Below, in pieces: positions 1-6,100 of a stretch of DNA of 16,015 nucleotides (position 1 is the stretch's first letter; each line of letters opens with the position of its first letter). The notes below the pieces were generated by a model. That model saw only the letters and a program-made list of their open reading frames with translations. It was not told where the DNA came from and ran no database searches. Source of the DNA: Desulfosarcina sp. (GTDB lineage: Bacteria > Desulfobacterota > Desulfobacteria > Desulfobacterales > Desulfosarcinaceae); assembly GCA_030642405.1 (NCBI GenBank), contig DAOWNV010000029.1:1-16015 (forward strand), given 5' to 3'. A program made the position numbers and the translations under genes.

Positions 1-121
1 ACTCGGCAAAACCGTCGCGCCATGCAAAACCGTCGGGATTTTGTCGAACCTGAATGATGGCTTCGGACAGATCCATGGGGCCCACTTGATTTCCGTCGAA
101 ACTGAGGTGCCATTGGGTCAT
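1..121 (-). CDS. GYF_2 (DUF4339)-type domain protein, N-terminal fragment
   Basis: Reading leftward from the ATG at 121-119, the frame stays open for 40 codons to the window edge, so only the N-terminus is visible. The start is supported by an AAGGAG Shine-Dalgarno at 138-133, about 11 bases upstream. The peptide begins MTQWHLSFDGNQVGPMDLSE and ends with FAWRDGFAE. A tryptophan near the start, then G-x-Q-x-GP, then W-R-x-G about 20 residues later is the layout of the GYF_2/DUF4339 module. That module is usually at one end of bacterial membrane or multi-domain proteins and is thought to bind peptides. The rest of the protein, and hence its function, cannot be seen. It is divergent from trmO and shares a 265-bp upstream region with it. 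The fragment is too short for the ORF finder, but the start site, reading frame and motif agree. Confidence 0.72.
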   Translation of the reverse strand, partial: MTQWHLSFDGNQVGPMDLSEAIIQVRQNPDGFAWRDGFAE

Positions 122-252
122 CGGTGGGGTATCTCCTTGTTGTTTATAGTGACATGGTGAATCGGAACTTCTATTATTTTTATAGCCAATGATTGAATAT
201 AAGGTCCAAAAGGCCGAGAGGTCAAGGGGGAAGGGTAGGACAACCGCATTTG

Positions 253-268
253 TATCACCCACGTGATA
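253..268. promoter_or_regulatory. Perfect 6-bp inverted repeat, possible operator
   Basis: TATCAC and GTGATA form perfect arms around a 4-base spacer (CCAC). The site lies between the divergent GYF_2 gene and trmO, just upstream of the candidate trmO promoter. A dimeric repressor or activator site is possible, but the arms are short and one copy in A/T-rich DNA could be chance. Confidence 0.3.
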
Positions 269-288
269 GTTTCAAATGAATGTCAAAT

Positions 289-297
289 TGTGATAAT
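289..297 (+). promoter_or_regulatory. Candidate extended -10 promoter for trmO
   Basis: TG, one base, then GATAAT (five of six matches to TATAAT) is an extended -10 element. The -35 region (around 269-275, TTTCAA-like) is poor, as is usual for extended -10 promoters. Transcription would begin near 304, giving a leader of about 80 bases before the trmO ATG at 387. Confidence 0.35.
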
Positions 298-337
298 GCT
301 ATTGAACAAAGCCAGGCGATGCATCAGTTCCTATGCT

Positions 338-353
338 GTGTTGTAATCAACAC
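338..353. promoter_or_regulatory. Perfect 6-bp inverted repeat in trmO leader
   Basis: GTGTTG and CAACAC are perfect complements around TAAT. The site lies in the presumed trmO leader, 33 bases before the start codon. It could be a protein-binding palindrome or a small RNA hairpin. No further support. Confidence 0.25.
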
Positions 354-386
354 CCTGGACTCCTTGAACCCTAATAAACTGTTTTT

Positions 387-1115
387 ATGGACAACACCTT
401 CACATTCAAACCTATTGGCATTCTTCATTCCTGCTTTACCGAAAAATTCGGAATTCCCAGACAACCGCGTCTGGTGTCTGAAGCTCGGGCCGTTTTAGAA
501 ATTCTACCGCCTTACGACCAGGATGAGGCATTCAATGATTTGGACAAGTTTTCTCATCTATGGCTGGTCTTCGTTTTTCATGGTATCGAAAAGGGGAAAT
601 GGCGGCCCACGGTTCGGCCGCCACGGCTGGGAGGAAACCGGCGGATCGGCGTTTTTGCCACCAGATCGGGATTCAGACCTAATTCCACAGGCTTATCTGC
701 CGTGGTGTTGGATGGCATCCGCAGACAAAACGGTATGCTCCTATTGGAATTGTCCGGTGTCGATCTGTTGGATCAAACCCCCGTCTTGGATATCAAGCCC
801 TACCTGCCCTATACTGACTGCATTCCGGAGGCCGTTGGCGGGTTTGCCGCAGATCCTCCCTGCCCGTCACTGACCGTCGAATTTTCCGATACGGCAAAAA
901 AGGCTTGCAAGCGACAGGAAAGCAGGTATCCGGGATTTTCAAAACTTGTAAGTCGGGTATTGGAAGCCGATCCAAGGCCGGCCTATATGAAGGAAAATCA
1001 AGAGCGAAACGATTTCGGAATTCGTTTGTATGATGTGAACATCAGATGGTCAGTCAAAGGGGAAACCGTTTTGGTTTATGCCATAGAACCTATGGTTTTA
1101 CGGCAACACCTCTGA
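387..1115 (+). CDS. trmO: tRNA (adenine(37)-N6)-methyltransferase TrmO (TsaA/YaeB family)
   Basis: TrmO uses S-adenosylmethionine to N6-methylate t6A at position 37 of tRNA-Thr, giving m6t6A next to the anticodon. The 242-residue product matches the E. coli enzyme (about 235 aa) from end to end: the start FKPIGILHS, EKFGIPRQPRLV (residues 20-30), FSHLWLVFVFH (55-65), WRPTVRPPRLGG (72-83), GVFATRSGFRPN (88-99), DIKPYLPY, and DPRPAY near the C-terminus. It has both the beta-barrel SAM-binding domain and the C-terminal extension of the enterobacterial type. The usual FRPNPIG motif reads FRPNSTG here, an uncommon change in a conserved loop. The ATG is set by family alignment; there is no purine-rich Shine-Dalgarno before it. 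The last 26 bp overlap the convergent methyltransferase gene. Confidence 0.95.
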   Translation: MDNTFTFKPIGILHSCFTEKFGIPRQPRLVSEARAVLEILPPYDQDEAFNDLDKFSHLWLVFVFHGIEKGKWRPTVRPPRLGGNRRIGVFATRSGFRPNSTGLSAVVLDGIRRQNGMLLLELSGVDLLDQTPVLDIKPYLPYTDCIPEAVGGFAADPPCPSLTVEFSDTAKKACKRQESRYPGFSKLVSRVLEADPRPAYMKENQERNDFGIRLYDVNIRWSVKGETVLVYAIEPMVLRQHL

Positions 1116-1710
1116 TTGTGGGCTTCACCACAGGCATGATCGTGTGCAAATGCTCATGTCTAACTTCTGAAATCGTGAAACCGGCTTCCAAAATCGCCTT
1201 TTCCGTATCTCTGTTTAAATGGCAGTTCCCTGCGATTTTTCGCCACAAGGGATTGATTCGGTTTTGCCACCTTCTTCTTTCGCTGCCTTTTTCAGCGGCC
1301 ACGTGCTCCAGGAAAATAAAGCGTCCTCCTTTTTTCAAGACCCTTTTCACTTCCAATAGAGCCGTATCAAGACTGGGAACAGAACAAAAAACGAGAGAAG
1401 AGACAACAAAATCAAAAGAAGCGTCTTTCGCCTCGATCTTCTCTGCGGTACCGGATGAAACGATTACCTGACCAAAGTTGCCGTTGGCTATTTTGGCTTT
1501 CATCTGTTTGCGCATGCCGGCATCAGGCTCTGACAAAACCAGTTGTATCACTTTTTTGGGATAGTACAAAAGGTTCGCCCCGGTCCCGGCGCCAACCTCC
1601 AATACACTCCCTCTGACCTGTGGCACCAGCTCCTTCCGCCATTGTTCCAGGCCGGCTTTTTCAACTGAAGACATGCATCTGTCGTATAAAAGAGAGCTGA
1701 GTAAGGACAT
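1090..1710 (-). CDS. Class I SAM-dependent methyltransferase, METTL7/thiol-methyltransferase-like
   Basis: A 206-residue Rossmann-fold methyltransferase. Motif I is LEVGAGTG (37-44), followed by the acidic loop SEPD (60-63) that should hold the SAM ribose. SFDFVVSSLVFCSV (98-111) is motif IV, and RVLKKGGRFIFLEHV (123-137) is the post-motif strand. The combination of YD near residue 10, LVFCSV, FLEHV, a W-Q pair (149-150) and GNCHLNRDT (161-169) is the signature of the METTL7-like group. Animal members methylate small thiols, including hydrogen sulfide; bacterial members are mostly uncharacterised, so the substrate here is inference. The ATG lies 19 bp after rsmA stops and has only a weak ribosome-binding site, so it probably ends the ptsH-rsmA transcript. 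Its tail overlaps trmO by 26 bp. Confidence 0.85.
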   Translation of the reverse strand: MSLLSSLLYDRCMSSVEKAGLEQWRKELVPQVRGSVLEVGAGTGANLLYYPKKVIQLVLSEPDAGMRKQMKAKIANGNFGQVIVSSGTAEKIEAKDASFDFVVSSLVFCSVPSLDTALLEVKRVLKKGGRFIFLEHVAAEKGSERRRWQNRINPLWRKIAGNCHLNRDTEKAILEAGFTISEVRHEHLHTIMPVVKPTIRGVAVKP

Positions 1711-1729
1711 TTTACACCAATGTTGCCGG

Positions 1730-2596
1730 TTACCTGTCTACCTCGATGGTTTGACGATGTTCGAGAATGCGATTGCTCAACTTGACGAATGCAGACACCG
1801 AAAGCTGCTCTGCTCGCTGCATGGGATCAATCTCTGCTTTATGCAGAATTTGTTCGCAGGTGGCTGGGGAAAGATTCAAATCGCTTTTGGAAAGGGCATT
1901 TCTCATCGTTTTTCTACGTTTGCCGAAGGCAGCCTTGACAACCTGAAATAAAAGGGTTTCGTTATCGGCCACAAAGGGTGGGGGATGAGAAAACCGGATG
2001 CCGATCACGGTGGAATCCACCTTGGGCGCCGGATAGAATTGACGGGCATGAACCTGCATCAGGATACTAGCCTTTGCGCAATATCCCAGCATGACTGATA
2101 GCCGCCCGTATGTTTTTGATCCGGGGCCTGCACAGATCCGCCGGGCCATCTCTTTTTGAAGCATGAGCACCGCACGGCTGACGTGTTCTCTGGAATGGAT
2201 CAATTGGACAATGACCTGGGATGAGATATTGTAGGGCAGGTTGCCCAAAACGACCAGCGGTTTTTGAGCCTCATTGGAAACCGATTCCAAGCTTACCTTC
2301 AAAATGTCCCCTCTCCGGAGTTCCACATTATCTATTCCGGCGGCCAGAAGTTCGGTTTTTAAAAGAGCGATGATTTGAGGGTCCTTATCCACCCCAATTA
2401 CCCGGTGGGCGGAAGCTGCGGCAAAAGAGGTGATGGCACCCAGGCCCGGGCCGATTTCAAGTACGACATCCTCACTGCCGATTTCGGCTTTTTCAACAAT
2501 GGCCCGGGCGGCGTTTGGGTCATTGAGAAAGTTTTGTCCCAACTGCTTTTTGGCCTTGATGTTCCACGCCTTCAGAAGGGTTCGTGGCGATGTCAT
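1730..2596 (-). CDS. rsmA: 16S rRNA (adenine(1518)-N6/adenine(1519)-N6)-dimethyltransferase RsmA (KsgA)
   Basis: RsmA dimethylates the two adjacent adenines in the helix 45 loop of 16S rRNA late in 30S assembly, and acts as a quality check. The 288-residue product has the family markers in order: KKQLGQNFL (16-24, the start of the methyltransferase core), EIGPGLGAIT (47-56, SAM-binding motif I), an aspartate loop VDKD (69-72), RGDILK (95-100), NLPYNISS (119-126, the catalytic N-L-P-Y motif), and YPAPKVDSTV further on. Then comes the small helical C-terminal domain. Length is typical (about 270-290 aa). Its ATG overlaps the stop of the upstream DUF2062 gene in an ATGA (2596-2593), which points to translational coupling. 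Confidence 0.97.
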   Translation of the reverse strand: MTSPRTLLKAWNIKAKKQLGQNFLNDPNAARAIVEKAEIGSEDVVLEIGPGLGAITSFAAASAHRVIGVDKDPQIIALLKTELLAAGIDNVELRRGDILKVSLESVSNEAQKPLVVLGNLPYNISSQVIVQLIHSREHVSRAVLMLQKEMARRICAGPGSKTYGRLSVMLGYCAKASILMQVHARQFYPAPKVDSTVIGIRFSHPPPFVADNETLLFQVVKAAFGKRRKTMRNALSKSDLNLSPATCEQILHKAEIDPMQRAEQLSVSAFVKLSNRILEHRQTIEVDR

Positions 2597-3111
2597 AGTT
2601 CTGATCCTGATTCAGTTTCCGTTGCCAAGGACCTTTTTCGAAATGTGCTGAATACACGAAACGTGACAAAATAGGCAATCACGCCAAGGAGTCCCCCAAG
2701 GACCAAGCTGCCGGAAATCATGGCCCAGGTTACCTCAAGGCCCAGTTCCATAAGCTGAGAAAAAGAATCGAAGGCGATGTGGTCGAGCGTCGCCCGGTAT
2801 CCCAGCAAAGAGCAACCCAGTTTGTAATCGGCATAATAAACCACTGGAATGGTCAAGGGGTTACTCAACCACGTGCCCAAAACGGCCGCCGACTTGCTGC
2901 CCCGGACCAGAAAGGCCAAAGCAATGGCAACCACGGTCTGCAAGGGAATGATGGGGGTAATGGAGATAAAAATGCCGACAGCCATACCCAGCGCAATTGT
3001 GTGCGGGTTGCCTTCCAACTGGCGCATGCGGACAAGCATCTGGCTGATTCGTTCCCGGGGGCCGGTAAACACCGGGGGCTTTTTTCTTGATGGTCCGCTT
3101 TTGTTCTTCAT
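2593..3111 (-). CDS. DUF2062 domain membrane protein
   Basis: A small integral membrane protein of 172 residues. After a basic N-terminus (KNKSGPSRKK) comes the DUF2062 pattern: G-N-P-H-x-I-A-L-G-x-A-V-G-I-F-I (34-49), two hydrophobic hairpin segments around residues 40-70, then GTWLSNPLTIPVVYYADYKLG (79-99), whose S-N-P-L-T core is the most conserved part of the family. A further membrane segment lies near 128-152. The biochemical role of DUF2062 is unknown; some members are fused to glycosyltransferase or lysophospholipid domains. The ATG follows smpB by 41 bp and has no strong Shine-Dalgarno. It overlaps rsmA by 4 bp, so the two are probably translated together. Confidence 0.9.
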   Translation of the reverse strand: MKNKSGPSRKKPPVFTGPRERISQMLVRMRQLEGNPHTIALGMAVGIFISITPIIPLQTVVAIALAFLVRGSKSAAVLGTWLSNPLTIPVVYYADYKLGCSLLGYRATLDHIAFDSFSQLMELGLEVTWAMISGSLVLGGLLGVIAYFVTFRVFSTFRKRSLATETESGSEL

Positions 3112-3152
3112 GGTACCGGCAGCCGTTTTTGGATAAAGCTAATCCTCAATCC

Positions 3153-3617
3153 TTATCGATTGTTTTTTCGTTCCCTGTCCAGTTCTCGTTTCATATCACG
3201 GCGTCGGATGGTTTCCCGTTTGTCATGGCTTTGTTTTCCTTTGGCCAGTGCCAGGGTGAGTTTGGCCTTTCCTCCCTTGAAATAGAGCCTCAGTGGAATC
3301 AGCGAGTAGCCTTTTTCATTGACTTTGCCGTAGAGCTTTTTGATCTCGTAATGGTGCAAGAGGAGTTTTCTAGGACGCAACGGGTTGTGATTGTCATAAT
3401 ATGCGAACGGGTATACACCGATGTGCATCTGGTGGATATATACCTCACCGTTTTTTATCCTGGCGTAGGAATCCTTCAGGTTGGCTTTGCCCATTCTCAA
3501 GGATTTCACCTCCGTTCCTGCCAGTACCATTCCCGCTTCATATTTATCATGGATGATGTAATCATGGCGGGCTTTACGGTTTTCCGCCACAATCTTGATG
3601 TGGTTTTTTTCCACCAT
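3153..3617 (-). CDS. smpB: SsrA-binding protein SmpB
   Basis: SmpB binds tmRNA and carries it into the A site of stalled ribosomes for trans-translation. The 154-residue product matches the family throughout: IVAENRKARHDY (9-20), AGMVLAGTEVKSLR (28-41), NLKDSYARIKNGEV (46-59), then HNPLRPRKLLLHHYEI (77-92), and a basic C-terminal tail ending RRRDMKRELDRERKNNR. That tail enters the mRNA channel in known structures. An AGGAG Shine-Dalgarno formed by the end of ptsI lies 8 bases before the ATG, and the ATG follows the ptsI stop by only 2 bp. I found no tmRNA gene in this window, although ssrA is sometimes a neighbour. Confidence 0.98.
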   Translation of the reverse strand: MVEKNHIKIVAENRKARHDYIIHDKYEAGMVLAGTEVKSLRMGKANLKDSYARIKNGEVYIHQMHIGVYPFAYYDNHNPLRPRKLLLHHYEIKKLYGKVNEKGYSLIPLRLYFKGGKAKLTLALAKGKQSHDKRETIRRRDMKRELDRERKNNR

Positions 3618-3619
3618 GA

Positions 3620-5386
3620 CTAAGACTCCTGTTTGTTGTTCATGCTTTCCTCGAACTTTTTCTTAACCAGCGCTTCGATCTCTTGGGGTGTTGTCAAGCG
3701 CATAACCGACTCCATGAGTTCTGCGAGCTTCACCGTGTCTATGGACCGAATGGCCTCTTTGACCAAAGGAATCGATTGGGGATTCATGCTCAATTCATCC
3801 ACCCCCAGACCGAGCAAAATCGGTGCATATAATGGCTCTCCTGCCATTTCTCCGCATATGTAGGTTTTGATTCCATTTTTGTGGGCTGCGTCACAGGTCT
3901 GTTTGATCATTCTCAGTATAGCCGGGTGGAGTGGTTGGTAAAGGTGGGCCACATGTCGATTGCCTCGGTCGATAGCCAATGTGTACTGGATCAGGTCATT
4001 GGTACCGATACTGAAAAAATCAACTTTTTCAGCCAAAAGGTCCGCGGTCATCACCGCCGATGGGACTTCGATCATTATCCCGAGCGGGATATCTCGTTTG
4101 TAGGGTATTTTTTGTTCTTTCAGGGATTGTGCAGCTTCGTTAAGAAGCTGAATCGTTTGGTCGACCTCGTCGATACCCGATATCATGGGGATAAGAAGCC
4201 GAACGTCACCAGAGACGGCCGACCGTAGGATGGCCCGAAGTTGGGCTTTGAAAACATCGGGTTTTTTAAGGCAATATCGAATGGCACGCAAACCCAGTGC
4301 CGGGTTCAACTCATGGTCGTCCCGAATATAATTTACGACCTTGTCGCCGTTGATGTCCAGGGTCCTGATGGTAACGGGTCGATCGCCCATGACATCAATG
4401 ACGTCTTTATAGTTTTCAAATAGCATCTCTTCGTTGGGAAAATTAGAACGGCTCAAATATTGAAATTCGGTTCGGTACAGGCCTATCCCTTCACCACCGT
4501 GATCCAGCACCGATACAACTTCTTCGGGAAGCTCGATGTTTCCCATGACGGAGAATAGAACAGCATCTTTGGTTTGTGCAGGCAGGTGGCTTTTTCTAAC
4601 CATTGAGGCTTTTTGATGCTCATATCGTAAGATGTGTTCTTCAACAGCTACCAGAGTTTGTTCCGTGGGGTTCACAATAACGGTGCCGACTTCGCCGTCA
4701 ACGACGATAATATCGTCGTTTTTGATGTTCAACGTGGCGTTGCCGACACCCAATACGGCGGGGATCTCAAGAGTTCGGGCGATAATGCCGGTGTGGGATG
4801 CCCGGCCACCACGATTGGTGACGAATCCTTTGATTCTTTCCAACTGGATTTGGCTGGTTTCCGCAGGAGAGAGGTCGCGCGCTACGATTATCACCCGTTT
4901 GTCGATGCGGGCAATATCCACCTGGTCCGCCCCTGTGAGATTTTCCATGATGCGGTCGGCCACATGGGTGATGTCATCGGCTCTTTGCCTGAGATAATCG
5001 TCGGACATGCTTTCGAACATAGGCTTGACCACGGAGACCACTTTTTTCAATGCCCATTCTGCATTGACCCGCTCTTTTTCGATGAGATCAACAGTTTTGT
5101 CATAGATCATCTTGTCTTTCAAAAGCAGCATATGGGTCTCCAAAATCTGGGTATGCTGACGTAATTCTTCAGGGGTCTCCTCAATGATCCGACGTAACGC
5201 TTCCATGGCTTTTTTAACCGCAGTCTTGAATCGGTTCACCTCTGCGGAGAGCGATTCTCCTGTAACCCAGTATTGTTTTACTACGTCTACTCCCTCTTTT
5301 TCCACGAGGTAGGCTTTGCCGATGCAAATACCGGGAGATCCACCAATCCCTTTAAGAATAATTTCCCGGTGTTCCTGATTTTTCAT
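3620..5386 (-). CDS. ptsI: Phosphoenolpyruvate-protein phosphotransferase (PTS enzyme I)
   Basis: Enzyme I takes phosphate from phosphoenolpyruvate onto a histidine and passes it to HPr, starting the PTS relay in the cytoplasm. The 588-residue product has normal family length. The N-terminal HPr-interacting region is followed by the swivelling phospho-histidine domain: DLSPAETSQ (171-179) and GGRASHTGIIAR (193-204), with His198 as the phosphate carrier. The usual T before S-H is A here. The C-terminal PEP-binding TIM barrel has GIGLYRTEFQYLSR (300-313), DFFSIGTNDLIQYTLAIDR (456-474) and TYICGEMAG (508-516), with Cys511 as the catalytic acid. The start codon is 6 bp after the ptsH stop, with a GGAG at the end of ptsH as ribosome-binding site. 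Enzyme I without a nearby EII suggests a regulatory or scattered PTS. Confidence 0.97.
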   Translation of the reverse strand: MKNQEHREIILKGIGGSPGICIGKAYLVEKEGVDVVKQYWVTGESLSAEVNRFKTAVKKAMEALRRIIEETPEELRQHTQILETHMLLLKDKMIYDKTVDLIEKERVNAEWALKKVVSVVKPMFESMSDDYLRQRADDITHVADRIMENLTGADQVDIARIDKRVIIVARDLSPAETSQIQLERIKGFVTNRGGRASHTGIIARTLEIPAVLGVGNATLNIKNDDIIVVDGEVGTVIVNPTEQTLVAVEEHILRYEHQKASMVRKSHLPAQTKDAVLFSVMGNIELPEEVVSVLDHGGEGIGLYRTEFQYLSRSNFPNEEMLFENYKDVIDVMGDRPVTIRTLDINGDKVVNYIRDDHELNPALGLRAIRYCLKKPDVFKAQLRAILRSAVSGDVRLLIPMISGIDEVDQTIQLLNEAAQSLKEQKIPYKRDIPLGIMIEVPSAVMTADLLAEKVDFFSIGTNDLIQYTLAIDRGNRHVAHLYQPLHPAILRMIKQTCDAAHKNGIKTYICGEMAGEPLYAPILLGLGVDELSMNPQSIPLVKEAIRSIDTVKLAELMESVMRLTTPQEIEALVKKKFEESMNNKQES

Positions 5387-5392
5387 GAATCA

Positions 5393-5686
5393 CTATTCTC
5401 CAAATCCGGAACGAATCAATGTACTGATGCGGTCCAGTGTCTTCTGATCTGCTTCATCGTCAATACTGATGGTAACCTGTGTTCCCATAGGGCAGTTTAG
5501 TGTCAGGATATCCAACATGGATGCTGCGTCCGCCGAATTGCCGTTTTTAATTAACCAGACATCACCTTTAGCCTCTTCGGCCAGTCTGGCCAGTTTGGCT
5601 GCGGATCTCGCATGCAACCCCAAGTCATTAACTATTGTAAGTGTAACTGAATACTTTTGGTCTGGTTTCAAGACGATGTCATCCAA
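5393..5686 (-). CDS. ptsH: HPr family phosphocarrier protein
   Basis: HPr carries phosphate from enzyme I on a conserved histidine. The 97-residue frame shows TIVNDLGLHARSAAKLARLA (17-36), with His25 in the active-site L-H-A-R context. ADAASMLDILTLNCPMGTQV (52-71) covers the second helix region; Ser56 takes the place of the regulatory Ser46 of Bacillus HPr. The residue before it is Ala instead of the usual Lys, so control by HPr kinase is uncertain. There is no ATG in frame: the start is TTG at 5686, with another TTG at 5671 that would give a protein closer to the usual 85-92 residues. Neither has a strong Shine-Dalgarno. It heads the ptsH-ptsI-smpB operon, 6 bp before ptsI. Confidence 0.93.
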   Translation of the reverse strand: MDDIVLKPDQKYSVTLTIVNDLGLHARSAAKLARLAEEAKGDVWLIKNGNSADAASMLDILTLNCPMGTQVTISIDDEADQKTLDRISTLIRSGFGE

Positions 5687-5741
5687 AAACAGGATTCGTA
5701 ACTTTATTAAAATCCAATTACTTATCAGCCCCTTTAGTTGT

Positions 5742-5755
5742 TGTCAATGTTGACA
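5742..5755 (-). promoter_or_regulatory. TTGACA -35 box inside a perfect palindrome upstream of ptsH
   Basis: On the minus strand TGTCAA and TTGACA are perfect complements with 2 bases between them. The TTGACA half (5747-5742) is a consensus -35 hexamer 56 bases before the ptsH TTG. The matching -10 is poor: TAAGTA after a 17-base spacer. The palindrome would let a dimeric regulator cover the -35 box. The hexamer and symmetry are seen directly; the function is inferred. Confidence 0.4.
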
Positions 5756-5909
5756 TTTCGGTTCGTCAAAATTTTGTCGATTGCTAATAAATTCAATGGG
5801 GAAAACAAAAAGCGAAATGGTTGTAAAAGCTTAAAAAGCTGCTTTTGGGAAAAAGTGACCACCACCGGGACGAATCATATACGATAAAACAAATTTTTGG
5901 GATTTTCTC

Positions 5910-5940
5910 TTGACTTGTGCTGACTTATCCTGCATAAGAT
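5910..5940 (+). promoter_or_regulatory. Candidate sigma-70-type promoter for the livG operon
   Basis: TTGACT (5910-5915) matches five of six bases of the -35 consensus. Downstream, TAAGAT (5935-5940) matches four of six of the -10, at a long 19-base spacing. TGACTT occurs twice here, exactly 10 bp apart, so an activator binding one face of the helix is also possible. The leader to the livG start at 6101 would be about 150 bases. Confidence 0.35.
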
Positions 5941-5990
5941 TAGTATGCAAAATATGAATCTTCTTCATTTAATATCAGTTATGATAAAAT

Positions 5991-6021
5991 ATATACGGCA
6001 ACAAAAAACTTAGCCGTATAT
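5991..6021 (+). promoter_or_regulatory. Stem-loop in livG leader
   Basis: ATATACGGC (5991-5999) and GCCGTATAT (6013-6021) are perfectly complementary over 9 bp around a 13-base A-rich loop. A short TTT follows but no real U-tract, so it is not a normal intrinsic terminator. It sits about 80 bases before the preferred livG start. It may be a leader structure affecting livG expression, an mRNA end stabiliser, or a palindromic protein site. Confidence 0.45.
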
Positions 6022-6100
6022 TTCCTGGAATGGATGGCACTGCTTCGATCTGATGCCGGCGCCGGTTTGGCAAACCCAACCCGAACTGACAACTGAGACT

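Larger units (their letters stand above)
5687..6100. other. Divergent A/T-rich regulatory region between ptsH and livG
   Basis: These 414 bases separate two divergent operons, and I find no convincing gene on either strand. The ptsH side has a TTGACA palindrome; the livG side has a TTGACT promoter candidate, paired TGACTT repeats 10 bp apart (5911-5916 and 5921-5926) and a 9-bp stem-loop. In the middle, AAAAGC (5825-5830) and GCTTTT (5841-5846) make a weak inverted repeat. ATGAA/TTCAT (5954-5968) makes another 5-bp one. Confidence 0.7.

Noticed and set aside
280..498. 72-codon plus-strand open frame overlapping the trmO start
   Set aside because: Different frame from trmO, no homology-like pattern, and no Shine-Dalgarno.
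1046..1471. 141-codon plus-strand open frame across the trmO end and the methyltransferase
   Set aside because: Opposes a methyltransferase whose motifs are complete, and the translated product has no family pattern.
3153..3617. tmRNA (ssrA) gene next to smpB
   Set aside because: No tRNA-like ends or tag-peptide reading frame found around smpB; there is little space in the operon.
5825..5846. Intrinsic terminator in the ptsH-livG gap
   Set aside because: The AAAAGC/GCTTTT stem is short and weak, has no U-tract, and no gene ends there.
6034..6058. Sigma-54 promoter (TGGCAC box) before livG
   Set aside because: TGGCAC is present near 6035 but the -12 TTGC element is missing at the right spacing.
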